Source: JBMNKL01 sp050952225 (GTDB lineage: Bacteria; Bacillota; Clostridia; Acetivibrionales; DTU013). Taken from it: DNA of 43,620 nucleotides. The translations under genes were made by a program, and so were the position numbers. The notes beneath the pieces were generated by a model. That model was not told where the DNA came from and did not search any database. It was given only the letters and a program-made list of their open reading frames with translations. The number at the start of each line of letters is the position of its first letter. Position 1 is the stretch's first letter. Location: contig JBMNKL010000005.1 of NCBI GenBank assembly GCA_050952225.1, positions 1 through 43,620 of the forward strand. Direction: 5' to 3'. Of this stretch, positions 1-8,376 are shown piece after piece.

Positions 1-1410
1 TACCGCAACATATGAAGGCCCGCCACCCGAAGGAGGAGTTGAAGGTTCGCTATCTGAAGGCGGAGGGGTTGTAATATCCGACGCGTCATCATTATTCGTC
101 GCGCTGCTGTTTTCGGGCACTTCTTTCCCGCCTCCCGCGGTAACCCCGGAGGCTCCTTCGTTTTTTATCACTGTATTAGGCGTATTAATTGATGTGTTAT
201 CCGCGCCTTCTTTTGCCGTTACAGTGCTTACCGTTCCTTTGCCTGTTACCTCTGTGCCGGCTGCTGAGGTTTCAACAACATCTATCTTGCCTTCAACATT
301 CAGCTTGGTACCTGACGCTTTAGCGTTTACAACCACATTAGTAACTGAAGCGTTATCGGCAACGGTAACCTTGGCCGCTCCTTCCGATACTACTTCGATT
401 TTATTTATAGCGGCATTTTGTATAACCACCGGAACCTCTGGTGTAGCAATTTCTACCGTGTTTACCGTTCCTTCAATAATAACATCGTCTTTCCCGTCGT
501 CTATTTCAACGACTTCTACGCTTGCACCGCCTTCAACGGATACCCGGATCTGTCCATCCACTTTGGCGACTATTACTCTGCCCGAAACCCCACCGCCTAT
601 GATAATGATGGAGTTCATACCTCCGCCGCGTGCAATAAGGTTGCCTTTTATTGTTACATTATCAAGGGTTACATCTCCGTCGCCGACCCCGTCGCCGATT
701 ATCAGATCTCCATTGACGGTCACATCTTTCAATATAACGTTGGGAACATTTACCATTATATTCCCGTCGGCTACATCTGTATATACGCCTTCCTTGTTTA
801 TATACTGCTTTATCAGATTGTACATGACCTGGGCAAATTCAGCCCTGCTTATATTTGCCTTGGGGTTCAGCCTGCCATTCGAACCCTGTATGTAACCGGC
901 GTTAACCAAAGCATAGACTTCGCCCTTTGCCCAGTCAGATATTTCATCACTGTCAAGAAAAGTTTTGTTCATTGTGTCTGAGGGTTTGAGCTTCAGTGCT
1001 CTTGCCAGTATCGCAAAAACCTGCTCACGGGTAATGTTGCTGTTTGGATTCATCTTCCCCGCATAGCCCTGCATTATTCTCATTTTATATGCTTTTGCTA
1101 TGCTGCTTGAAAACCAATCCGTTTTCTTAACATCCTTATATTCGGAAATGTCGCCTTCCTCCGCAGCACCAAATGCGCGGGTAATAACCGCTGCCATTTG
1201 AGCCCTGGTCAACGGACTGTCCGGCATTATTTTACCGTTGTCTCCCAGAAGCAACCCGTTTTCAACAGCACTCTTTAATGCTGCTGTTGCCCAGTTGTCG
1301 GGCATATCCGAAAACGAATGGCCGGCTTCAGCCGCCAAGACACCGGTAACCGGCAAATAACCTAATAGCACAACAAGCGCCAACAGAACCGATAGTAACC
1401 TCTTAATCAT
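1..1410 (-). CDS. S-layer homology (SLH) domain surface protein, C-terminus off the window
   Basis: The minus strand is open from the ATG at 1408-1410 to the left edge (470 codons, no stop), so the C-terminus is missing. A signal peptide (MIKRLLSVLLALVVLL..., cleavage near VLAAEA) is followed by three SLH repeats at about residues 35-80, 95-145 and 155-205, each with the usual W/Y, G and TRAQ/TREQ/SRAE elements. SLH triplets bind pyruvylated secondary cell-wall polymers and hold proteins at the surface. Residues from about 225 to 420 are short beta repeats rich in V, I, G and N (DVTVNGDLIIGDG, NVTIKGNLIA), like a small beta-solenoid. A P/S/G/T-rich linker then begins at the edge, suggesting another domain beyond. 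A ribosome binding site AAGGGGG lies just upstream of the ATG. The cargo function is unknown; the SLH assignment is secure. Confidence 0.92.
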   Translation of the reverse strand, partial: MIKRLLSVLLALVVLLGYLPVTGVLAAEAGHSFSDMPDNWATAALKSAVENGLLLGDNGKIMPDSPLTRAQMAAVITRAFGAAEEGDISEYKDVKKTDWFSSSIAKAYKMRIMQGYAGKMNPNSNITREQVFAILARALKLKPSDTMNKTFLDSDEISDWAKGEVYALVNAGYIQGSNGRLNPKANISRAEFAQVMYNLIKQYINKEGVYTDVADGNIMVNVPNVILKDVTVNGDLIIGDGVGDGDVTLDNVTIKGNLIARGGGMNSIIIIGGGVSGRVIVAKVDGQIRVSVEGGASVEVVEIDDGKDDVIIEGTVNTVEIATPEVPVVIQNAAINKIEVVSEGAAKVTVADNASVTNVVVNAKASGTKLNVEGKIDVVETSAAGTEVTGKGTVSTVTAKEGADNTSINTPNTVIKNEGASGVTAGGGKEVPENSSATNNDDASDITTPPPSDSEPSTPPSGGGPSYVAV

Positions 1411-1446
1411 GTTAATCCCCCTTGGTATAATTATTCCTTCATTTAT

Positions 1447-1470
1447 TACTGCTTCTAATACTGCTTCTAA
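1447..1470. repeat. Perfect tandem 12-bp repeat
   Basis: TACTGCTTCTAA occurs twice head to tail at 1447-1458 and 1459-1470, in the spacer upstream of the SLH gene. It has no recognised function and is probably a simple slippage duplication. Confidence 0.6.
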
Positions 1471-1498
1471 TAATTCAACAACCAAAACTAAATGTACT

Positions 1499-1967
1499 TC
1501 ACCATACGTGAGAGCAACGGATGCAGTTCACTTCGGCGTTCTTGAAATAAGGAACGTCTGCTATGGTATAGATATTATTCCTGTTAATGGGCTTATCTTT
1601 ATACATTGCGTTTTCGACATTGAACATTACTTCTTCGAGTGACTGATTAATACTAGTTTTCGAACTAAAGCCAGGCAATGCTGCGCGGGCACTTAAACAA
1701 ATTCCCGCAGGCATGACATACGACAGCGGATTTTCAGGAATATCAATCTCAAAATCAACTCCATCCGCCAAAAAACTTATGTTTTCCAAATAACAAGGAG
1801 TTTTTATCAGGAAGTCTAAGATAACAAATATAAGTACCGATGCAAGGTATTCCCTCATTAGCTTCTCCATCATATGTTATATCTAAAGCTTCAACTTCTG
1901 CAACAACTGATAGTATTAATATCTCCGGTTGTTTTATTATAACATCAAAATATCGATAAGTCCACAT
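1499..1967 (-). pseudogene. Unknown gene, apparently broken by a +1 frameshift
   Basis: Two overlapping minus-strand reading frames look like one gene. The upstream frame has a possible ATG at 1965-1967 (MWTYRYFDVIIKQ...) and reads ...EALDITYDGEANEGIPCIGTY. The downstream frame continues from about 1800 as ...ADGVDFEIDIPENPLSYVMP and ends in ...NAEVNCIRCSHVW at 1499. Moving from the first to the second needs one base to be skipped (+1), as for the other frame breaks in this window. I do not recognise the family. Base composition is more AT-rich than in neighbouring genes, and no clear ribosome binding site precedes the candidate start, so it may be a decaying or horizontally acquired gene. 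The rest of the 1411-2126 spacer shows nothing convincing except the cdd ribosome binding site. Confidence 0.35.
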
Positions 1968-2126
1968 ATTATTAATAAAAAACGTAAAATTATAGTCGCT
2001 ATTTTTCCGTGGTTTTTCTTCAAAAAAGTTGCCTTGATACAGCGGATAGTTTATTGTTAATATAGCTGATAGTTTTATCAGGAAAAATATACAGAAATAA
2101 ATAAATGTTACCGGAGGTTTAAGACA

Positions 2127-2516
2127 ATGGATTACCGCGAGCTGGTCAAAAAGGCCATGGAAGCAAGGCAAAACGCGTATAGCCCCTACTCAAAGTTTAA
2201 AGTAGGAGCGGCGCTTTTAACCGGGAATGACGAGGTGTATACCGGTGTGAATATTGAAAACGCATCTTATGGATTAACCATATGCGCGGAAAGAACAGCC
2301 ATTTTCAAAGCCATATCCGAAGGTGTGAGAAAAATCGGCGCTTTAGCGGTTGCCTGCGATACGGACACTTATGACAGCGCGTTTCCATGCGGTGCATGCA
2401 GGCAGGTGATGACAGAATTCATGGATGATGAAGCGGACATTATAATCTCGCTCAATACGGGCGAATACAAGGTCTATAAGCTGAAAGAACTGCTGCCGCT
2501 GGCATTCAGGATCTGA
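2127..2516 (+). CDS. cdd: Cytidine deaminase
   Basis: A 129-residue protein of normal length for the homotetrameric, zinc-dependent cytidine deaminases, which convert cytidine and deoxycytidine to uridine and deoxyuridine in pyrimidine salvage. Both catalytic signatures are present: CAERTA (Cys53 and the proton-shuttling Glu55) and PCGACRQV (Cys88 and Cys91). Together they give the C-C-C zinc site. The N-terminal YSPYSKFKVGAAL substrate-binding segment is also intact. The ATG at 2127 follows CCGGAGG at suitable spacing. The gene is convergent with glmM, with only 6 bp between the stops and no clear terminator hairpin between them. Confidence 0.96.
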   Translation: MDYRELVKKAMEARQNAYSPYSKFKVGAALLTGNDEVYTGVNIENASYGLTICAERTAIFKAISEGVRKIGALAVACDTDTYDSAFPCGACRQVMTEFMDDEADIIISLNTGEYKVYKLKELLPLAFRI

Positions 2517-2522
2517 GCCGGC

Positions 2523-3872
2523 TTATCCAAGCCTTTGTTCAATAACTTCAACCAGTTCAGCTGCTTTCTTCTCTATGTAATCCTTGTCTTTCCCCTCGAT
2601 CATGACGCGAACCAGCGGTTCCGTTCCGGAGGGCCGGATCAGCACCCTTCCCTCTCCATGGAATTCGTTTTCCAGTTCGCGGCATAGCCGTGCCACGACC
2701 TCGTCATCCATATAGCAGTGTTTGTTTTCGTTTTTTACCCTGGCATTTTTCAGGACCTGGGGCAAAACCTGCATTACCGACGCTAATTCGGACAGTTTCT
2801 TCCCGGAAGACTTAAGCACATTAAGAAGCTGCAGTGCAGTCAGCAGACCATCTCCGGTGGTGTTGTGCTTTAAGAAAATAACATGGCCGGATTGCTCTCC
2901 CCCTATAACATATCCCTTTTCCAGCATTTCCTCCAGTACATACCTGTCGCCGACCTTTGTCTTTACCAGGTTTATGCCGTATTTTTCAGCCATGATGTCA
3001 AGGCCCATGTTACTCATAACTGTTACGACGATTGTATCTTTTTCAAGGCGTCCGCTCTGTTTCAGCGCAAGCCCGATGATTGCCATAATCCGGTCTCCAT
3101 CCACAACATTGCCCTTTTCATCTACAGCCAGCACCCTGTCGGCATCTCCGTCAAATGCAAAGCCCAGGTCGGCTCCGGTCTGGATAACATGCTCCTGCAG
3201 CCCGGAAATATGCGTGGAACCGCACCCTTTATTTATGTTGAGCCCGTCGGGTTTATCGTTGATGGCAAAAACCCGCGCCCCCAGTTCGGCAAAAATGGCC
3301 GGGGCTGCCTTGTATGATGCCCCGTTGGCGCAGTCTATCGCGATTTTCAAGCCTTTTAAGCTGACGTCCGCAGTTTCCTTCAAAAATTCAATGTAATCCC
3401 GCAACGCATTATATTCCGTGCTTTTCCTGCCAATTCCCGCTCCTGTCGGGGGATCCAGCCGGTCCAAGCCGTCGCGGATAAGCTTTTCGATCCTGTCTTC
3501 CATGGCATCGGGCAGTTTATACCCTTTAGAATCAAAAAACTTTATCCCGTTGAACTCGTAAGAGTTATGAGATGCGGAGATGACTACCCCTGCATCCGCT
3601 TTATAATACCTTGTCAGGTATGCCACGGCGGGTGTCGGCACAACCCCAAGACATACCGCATCGGCGCCTACCGAGCATATCCCGGCGACAAGGGCTGCTT
3701 CAAGCATAGGTCCTGATACCCTTGTATCCATACCCACCAGTATCTTCGGCATATGCTTTGCCTCGGCGGTAAGTTCATACGCTCCCGCCTGTCCCAGCTT
3801 ATATGCCAGTTCCGCCGTCAGTTCCGAGTTTGCTATTCCTCTCACGCCGTCAGTTCCAAAAAGTCTTGCCAT
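2523..3872 (-). CDS. glmM: Phosphoglucosamine mutase
   Basis: 449 residues, full length for GlmM, which interconverts glucosamine-6-phosphate and glucosamine-1-phosphate on the way to UDP-GlcNAc and peptidoglycan. The start MARLFGTDGVRGIAN is typical. The active-site serine loop is SASHN with the phosphorylated serine at residue 101. The metal loop DGDADR lies near residue 243 and the C-terminal phosphate-binding loop RPSGTEPLVRVM near residue 410. The start ATG follows CAGGGGGTTAACCGG. It is the third gene of the conserved cdaA-cdaR-glmM operon, 55 bp after cdaR. In other Firmicutes GlmM binds CdaA and restrains cyclic-di-AMP synthesis, so this order links cell-wall precursor supply to the second messenger. 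Confidence 0.97.
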   Translation of the reverse strand: MARLFGTDGVRGIANSELTAELAYKLGQAGAYELTAEAKHMPKILVGMDTRVSGPMLEAALVAGICSVGADAVCLGVVPTPAVAYLTRYYKADAGVVISASHNSYEFNGIKFFDSKGYKLPDAMEDRIEKLIRDGLDRLDPPTGAGIGRKSTEYNALRDYIEFLKETADVSLKGLKIAIDCANGASYKAAPAIFAELGARVFAINDKPDGLNINKGCGSTHISGLQEHVIQTGADLGFAFDGDADRVLAVDEKGNVVDGDRIMAIIGLALKQSGRLEKDTIVVTVMSNMGLDIMAEKYGINLVKTKVGDRYVLEEMLEKGYVIGGEQSGHVIFLKHNTTGDGLLTALQLLNVLKSSGKKLSELASVMQVLPQVLKNARVKNENKHCYMDDEVVARLCRELENEFHGEGRVLIRPSGTEPLVRVMIEGKDKDYIEKKAAELVEVIEQRLG

Positions 3873-3927
3873 CCGGTTAACCCCCTGGTAAAAATGTCAT
3901 AAGATCTATATTCATTGCCTCGCAAAT

Positions 3928-5187
3928 TTATTGTGTCGCATCTTCGCCCCTGTTGCTTTCCGGCGGCGCTTCCGTCTCCGGGGTCTTGGTTATTTTAACT
4001 TCAACACTTGCTTTCTGCATCAGCTTGAGCTGCGGCGGCATGATTATGTTGAGCGGCAATCTATGAGTGCCTTCGCCCAATTCCATAACATCTACGGCGG
4101 GCTTAAGCGCTTCAGGCTTTATAGCGTCCACCTCGGCCTGCCTGCCCTTGAATTGGAGCTGGACGCTTTCTGTAAGTATTTCATAAGCCAATGTGCCGTC
4201 ATTCCTCGCATTCAAAATACTGATATCGCTTTTTGAAAGCTCTATATTTCTTACGACTAGTTTTTCGACACTCATGTTAAAAGTAACACTGTCGGGTGAA
4301 TTAACAAGCTTGACACCGTCAGGAACCACCAGTGGCACGGATTTTGTGAAGTTTGCCCTGATGTTGTCTATATCAAGCTGTTCTGTTTTAATGTTAGTGA
4401 GTTTTTCCAGTATTTCCGGCGGACCGGTCACCAGCACCTTTTCAGGCTCAATTACCCTGAGCGTTTCAACATAATCATCGGCCAGCCTGCCCCTTGTAAC
4501 CGCATAAACCGGCAGTTCCTTAGCCACTTCCACGGTCACGGTCACTTTAAGGTCGTTACTGAGGCTGCTTATTTCCTTGCCTTCTTTGTTATATACAACA
4601 CACTGGACATTCATCGTGATATCCCTGTCGACACCCGCAAGCTCCAGGCTCGCCTTTATCGAATCCACGCTGTCGATAAGCGACTCTTCTCCATATATCG
4701 GCATCATCTCGGGTGATACGGACGTCCTCAGGACCACATAGCCCGGCTTTGTTTTGATGTCTGTTTTCAATTCCACCGGGAAAGTCCCGGTTTTATTCCT
4801 GGCCAGTTGGATGTCTACCTCTGAAGGGCTGAAGGATTCTATTGTAACATCCTTTACCAGGCATACCGGTTCGGATATCTTCAATTTTTTATCATGTACC
4901 GATTTAATCTGCGCGTAATCAAGCGTTACCTCGAAATCGGCCGCTTTGACTTTATCCACGGCATCCTGGCGTCCCCTTATCGTAATATCTATGTAGTTGC
5001 GGGGCGTATTCTTCAAAGTATAGCCGTTTTGCTGCAAAAATTCCTCGTTTTCAACGCTAACCGGCACATTATAAATAGTCCGGGATATAAACGGATTCGT
5101 ACTGTTTGTAATAACAAGCCAGATAACAATCGCGATCAGAATCGAAATAATTTTGATATTTAAATCTTTTTTAAACCAATTCTTCAT
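3928..5187 (-). CDS. cdaR: CdaA regulatory protein CdaR (YbbR-domain protein)
   Basis: About 419 residues from the ATG at 5185-5187. One N-terminal membrane helix (IKIISILIAIVIWLVITNS) is followed by an extracytoplasmic region of several YbbR repeats of about 80-90 residues, with the recurring pattern of a beta-rich V/I segment plus GP/G turns. CdaR-type proteins contact the diadenylate cyclase CdaA in the membrane and tune its activity. An upstream GTG at 5206-5208 is in frame, but the ATG at 5187 is preferred: it has GGAGGAG nine bases before it and overlaps the cdaA stop as ATGA, the classic coupled arrangement. The C-terminus is acidic, polar and low complexity. Confidence 0.93.
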   Translation of the reverse strand: MKNWFKKDLNIKIISILIAIVIWLVITNSTNPFISRTIYNVPVSVENEEFLQQNGYTLKNTPRNYIDITIRGRQDAVDKVKAADFEVTLDYAQIKSVHDKKLKISEPVCLVKDVTIESFSPSEVDIQLARNKTGTFPVELKTDIKTKPGYVVLRTSVSPEMMPIYGEESLIDSVDSIKASLELAGVDRDITMNVQCVVYNKEGKEISSLSNDLKVTVTVEVAKELPVYAVTRGRLADDYVETLRVIEPEKVLVTGPPEILEKLTNIKTEQLDIDNIRANFTKSVPLVVPDGVKLVNSPDSVTFNMSVEKLVVRNIELSKSDISILNARNDGTLAYEILTESVQLQFKGRQAEVDAIKPEALKPAVDVMELGEGTHRLPLNIIMPPQLKLMQKASVEVKITKTPETEAPPESNRGEDATQ

Positions 5188-6062
5188 CTGGCTTTGCTCC
5201 TCCACCACTTAATCTTTTTCACGCTTGTCTCATCCTTGATAAGGTTTTTGTTCAGCGCTTTTCTGAGCATGTCGGGAGTAAGGTTCCTGGTAAGTCCGCC
5301 GTTGAGCGCGAACGAAATTTTCCCCGACTCTTCCGAGACCACTATTGCAATCGAATCGGACACTTCGGTAATGCCCAGCGCCGCCCTGTGCCTGGTACCC
5401 AGTTCCTTGCTCAGGTTCGGGTTGTCGGTAAGCGGCAGGAAACAGGCGGCAGCCTTGATTTTATTGTCACGAATTACAATTGCCCCGTCATGCAGCGGCG
5501 TGGCAGGGATAAAAAGGTTTATGATAAGTTCGCTTGAAACGTTCGAATCAAGCTGTATACCTGTATTAATTATTTCACCGATCTTTGTCTCCCTTTCTAT
5601 TACGATCAGCGCGCCTATGTACTTCGAAGATAATTCGGCACATGCTTTCACTATTTCTTCAATTACAGCCGTCGTCTTAACCTTAAGGCCGAACGCTTCA
5701 TCAAAATTGAGTATGTCCTTGAAGCGGTTCCTGCCAATCCTCTCAAGCGACCTTCTCAATTCGGGCTGGAACAATACAATAGCTCCCAAGGCCAAAAACT
5801 GCATCATGTTCTGGAGAATAAAATTGATTGTTTTCAGCCCAAGCAGCCTGCTCAGCTCGCTCGCCGCAACTATCAGCAGTATACCTTTAATCAACTGCCA
5901 TGCGCGCGTTTCCCGCACAAGGATAATAAGCTTGTATACTACCCAGGATACAATGCTGATGTCAACAATTGCCCTGATTATGTAAAAAGGGTCGTTAAGC
6001 CCCATATAACCGGCAAAATTATTAAACATGTCCCTGAGATTAATACTGTTGAAAAAATCCAA
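5184..6062 (-). CDS. cdaA: Membrane diadenylate cyclase CdaA
   Basis: 292 residues. Three N-terminal membrane helices (about residues 25-48, 55-72 and 80-98) precede a DAC domain that condenses two ATP into cyclic-di-AMP. The defining motifs are intact: HDGAIVI with DGA at residues 192-194 and GTRHRAALG with RHR at residues 224-226. The start is a TTG at 6060-6062 (MDFFNSINLRDMF), with AAGGGTG upstream; no better in-frame ATG exists before residue 12. The gene overlaps cdaR by ATGA. Upstream on the minus strand a TATAAT (rc of about 6205-6215) may be the -10 of the operon promoter. The IS30 copy sits upstream of it, so the promoter probably survives. Confidence 0.96.
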   Translation of the reverse strand: MDFFNSINLRDMFNNFAGYMGLNDPFYIIRAIVDISIVSWVVYKLIILVRETRAWQLIKGILLIVAASELSRLLGLKTINFILQNMMQFLALGAIVLFQPELRRSLERIGRNRFKDILNFDEAFGLKVKTTAVIEEIVKACAELSSKYIGALIVIERETKIGEIINTGIQLDSNVSSELIINLFIPATPLHDGAIVIRDNKIKAAACFLPLTDNPNLSKELGTRHRAALGITEVSDSIAIVVSEESGKISFALNGGLTRNLTPDMLRKALNKNLIKDETSVKKIKWWRSKAR

Positions 6063-6241
6063 AAATGCTCACACCCTTATACCAAGAAATCCGCTGCATT
6101 GCAAAAACCGGCGAATTTCCCTGGTTCACCTTAAAATGTAAACCGGGATTTTATATTTTATATCTCGCCATGATATAAAAGGCATAGCTCCCAATTAGAA
6201 TTATACCTTCTTTTTTGTTCATTTGTAATCTCTTTTTTATA

Positions 6242-6256
6242 CTTTTAATAAAATTT
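6242..6256. repeat. Left copy of 15-bp direct repeat flanking the IS element
   Basis: CTTTTAATAAAATTT at 6242-6256 is repeated identically and in the same orientation at 7475-7489. The copies abut the two terminal inverted repeats, as expected for a target-site duplication. Confidence 0.75.
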
Positions 6257-6279
6257 CGTAGATTGCAAGTTTAATTGCC
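6257..6279 (+). repeat. Left terminal inverted repeat of the IS30 element
   Basis: Pairs imperfectly (17 of 23) with the reverse complement of 7452-7474. The inner TTAATTGCC is identical in both ends. Confidence 0.7.
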
Positions 6280-6304
6280 TTACATTTTTTAGCAGAACCT
6301 TGTT

Positions 6305-7366
6305 TTAAGCAACCATCACCTTAGCCATCATGTTTGCAGTTTGATAACCAAATATTCTTCCAGGGTAATTATTCATCCAGCGCTCTATCCTTTGTATTTC
6401 TCTATGTGTGAGCTTACCTATGTCTGTCCCTTTTGGAATAAATCGTCGAATAAGTTTATTGGCATTTTCATTCGAACCACGCTCCCATGAACTGTAAGGA
6501 TGAGCATAATACAGCTTGAATCTTTTCTTATCAGGGTCAAGGGCAGATGTCTCCAACACTATACTGTCTAAAAATTCGGGGCCATTATCTACTGTAATCG
6601 TTTTAAAATGCTTCGAAAACTTCTTGCCATACTTCCGCTCCAGCTTATCTAGTTCTCTCTTCACCGAATCCTGGGTCCTATCAGGCATTTTGCGAATTAT
6701 CTCCCGTCTCGTACTTCGTTCCGTCAGCACTAACAAGCTCGCCCCCTTTTCTCCTCCTTTACTAACTATACAATCCATTTCCCAATGCCCATATTCTTCC
6801 CGATCTTCTATATGCGCCGGCCGTTCCTCTATACTTGTTCCCCTTAAGTTTTTCTTAGCTATTCTGACTTTGCGATATTCCCTCTTCTTCTTATTACGCT
6901 TTATTGGCAGGTCTTTGTTGCTTATATTGGCAAATATCCCTTTGTCAATGTAGTTGTATAACGTTTTTGTGCAGATCATTGTTTCAAATTTTAATCCCTT
7001 GGCCTTTATTTCTCCTATCACTGCGTCCGGTGAATACTTGTCCTCGATTATCTTTTTTTCTATGTGATTTGCTAATTTATGATCGTGGCCAATTTTAAGA
7101 CCCGCTCCTTTATTTGATCCCGCCTCCTCATATCTTCGTTGACCTACATCAGCACAATATTTCACAACATACGTCAGATCGCTGTTCATAAGCCTCACGC
7201 TCCCACGAGCTATTTCCCGCTCGATAGTGCGTCTATTCCTGCCCAATATTAAGGCTATCTCCTTTGGTTTCTTCCCATCCCTTATTAATATTTCGATTTG
7301 ATACCTTTCTCTCTCATTTATGTGTTTAAAGCTTCTTTGCTTCGTGGTATTATTAAGTTGACTCAT
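6305..7366 (-). CDS. IS30-family transposase
   Basis: 353 residues, the normal family length. The N-terminal region carries a helix-turn-helix typical of IS30 (HINERERYQIEILIRDG, then KEIALILGRNRRTIEREIARG). The DDE catalytic core has all its signatures: HWEMDCI (Asp198), TITVDNGPEF (Asp260) and SSWERGSNENANKLIRRF (Glu at about 295). Acidic residues, reading frame and ribosome binding site (AGGAGGG six bases before the ATG) are all intact, so the copy may still be active. It is read in the same direction as the neighbouring genes, and its transcripts could run into cdaA. Confidence 0.96.
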   Translation of the reverse strand: MSQLNNTTKQRSFKHINERERYQIEILIRDGKKPKEIALILGRNRRTIEREIARGSVRLMNSDLTYVVKYCADVGQRRYEEAGSNKGAGLKIGHDHKLANHIEKKIIEDKYSPDAVIGEIKAKGLKFETMICTKTLYNYIDKGIFANISNKDLPIKRNKKKREYRKVRIAKKNLRGTSIEERPAHIEDREEYGHWEMDCIVSKGGEKGASLLVLTERSTRREIIRKMPDRTQDSVKRELDKLERKYGKKFSKHFKTITVDNGPEFLDSIVLETSALDPDKKRFKLYYAHPYSSWERGSNENANKLIRRFIPKGTDIGKLTHREIQRIERWMNNYPGRIFGYQTANMMAKVMVA

Positions 7367-7451
7367 TTCGGACCCTCCTATGTTTTTGGTTCGGTCACTT
7401 AAAACATTATCAGAAGTTCCGACTTTGAGTCACTATTTTTTCTTCAGTTTG

Positions 7452-7474
7452 GGCAATTAATTTTACAACTTACC
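7452..7474 (-). repeat. Right terminal inverted repeat of the IS30 element
   Basis: The reverse complement matches 6257-6279 at 17 of 23 positions. It ends directly at the second copy of the 15-bp direct repeat. Confidence 0.7.
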
Positions 7475-7489
7475 CTTTTAATAAAATTT
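7475..7489. repeat. Right copy of 15-bp direct repeat flanking the IS element
   Basis: CTTTTAATAAAATTT, identical to 6242-6256. It ends 11 bp before the stop codon of the radical SAM gene, so the insertion may have displaced that gene's terminator. Confidence 0.75.
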
Positions 7490-7500
7490 TAATTTTGAGC

Positions 7501-8358
7501 CTACATATTTCCAGCATATACAAACTTAAGATGTTTTTTTGCAATATTTACGGCATTTTTGATCACGTCCGTTGGTGTGGGCGGTATATCGCTCATCGTG
7601 TAATTCGGGAAAAACCTCGTAAGGTGCAGTACTACATCCCGGCTTATACCTGACAGCCATTCGGCTATTTTTTCAATTTCATCCGGGTCGTCATTCAGTC
7701 CTGGAATAACCAGTGTCGTGACTTCCACATGACAGCTCCTGACAGCCCTTTCAACCGTCTTCTTAACAGCGTCAAGCGAGCCCTTGCAGTATTTTTTATA
7801 AAAGCTGTCGGTGAAAGCCTTTACGTCGATATTCATGGCATCGATATACGGCAGCAGCTTTTCGAGAGGTTCCTCGTTTATATAGCCGTTTGTCACAAGA
7901 ACGTTTGACAGGCCTCTTTCTTTTACCAAAATCGCGGTTTCGTAAACGTATTCATACCATATGGAAGGCTCATTGTACGTAAATGCGACCCCTGTATTCC
8001 CCCTGCTCGTATACTCGACAGCGAGATCGGCCAGTTTTTCGGGCATTAATTCCATTGTACGGGCATTTCTCTGCGAAATGCTCCAGTTTTGGCAATAACC
8101 GCATTTGAAGTTACATCCGAACGTACCTGCGGACAAAATCGTTTTCCCCGGATGAAAACGGTAGAGCGGTTTTTTCTCAACCGGGTCCAGGCCAATTGAA
8201 CAAACCCGGGCATAGTTTAAGGAATAAAGCCGGCCGTCTATGTTTTTTCTGGCCATGCATATACCTGTCCTGCCTTGCTCGAGTACGCATCCGTGCGGGC
8301 AGAGGAGGCATTGCACATTGTTATTTTCAATTTTTTCAAAAAACATCGCCTGCTTCAT
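7501..8358 (-). CDS. amrS: AmmeMemoRadiSam system radical SAM enzyme
   Basis: 285 residues. The protein opens with a cysteine-rich segment (VQCLLCPHGCVLEQG...GIC) and then the radical SAM cluster motif GCNFKCGYCQNW, a CxxxCxxC with Cys82, Cys86 and Cys89 that holds the 4Fe-4S cluster reducing S-adenosylmethionine. The glycine-rich SAM contact and the conserved TYNEPSIWYEY segment follow. It resembles pyruvate-formate-lyase-activating enzymes but is the AmrS subfamily by its N-terminal cysteines and its partner gene. The ATG follows GAAGGG. It lies 18 bp downstream of the Memo/AMMECR1 fusion gene, clearly as an operon. The substrate of this family is not established. Its 3' side has been invaded by the IS30 element. 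Confidence 0.93.
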   Translation of the reverse strand: MKQAMFFEKIENNNVQCLLCPHGCVLEQGRTGICMARKNIDGRLYSLNYARVCSIGLDPVEKKPLYRFHPGKTILSAGTFGCNFKCGYCQNWSISQRNARTMELMPEKLADLAVEYTSRGNTGVAFTYNEPSIWYEYVYETAILVKERGLSNVLVTNGYINEEPLEKLLPYIDAMNIDVKAFTDSFYKKYCKGSLDAVKKTVERAVRSCHVEVTTLVIPGLNDDPDEIEKIAEWLSGISRDVVLHLTRFFPNYTMSDIPPTPTDVIKNAVNIAKKHLKFVYAGNM

Positions 8359-8376
8359 GAATTACCCTTCCCCGGC

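Larger units (their letters stand above)
6257..7474 (-). mobile_element. IS30-family insertion sequence, 1218 bp, apparently complete
   Basis: The element contains one intact IS30 transposase. Its ends were set by two matching signals. Positions 6257-6279 and the reverse complement of 7452-7474 form imperfect terminal inverted repeats with 17 of 23 identical positions, including a shared TTAATTGCC inner block. Outside them is a perfect 15-bp direct repeat. IS30 itself duplicates only 2-3 bp. The family member IS1630 of Mycoplasma fermentans is reported to make long duplications, so 15 bp is unusual but has precedent. The insertion lies in the spacer between cdaA and the radical SAM gene, 11 bp past the stop codon of the latter, and breaks no reading frame. 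Confidence 0.85.

Noticed and set aside
194..981. Long plus-strand reading frames opposite the SLH gene
   Set aside because: They are low-complexity S/T/P/I-rich or lack motifs, have no ribosome binding site, and lie antisense to a clear SLH protein with signal peptide.
1447..1470. CRISPR-like or regulatory repeat
   Set aside because: Only two 12-bp units with no spacer between them; too short and few for a CRISPR array, and no operator symmetry.
6063..6256. Cyclic-di-AMP (ydaO-type) riboswitch upstream of cdaA
   Set aside because: None of the conserved ydaO core segments could be found in the leader.
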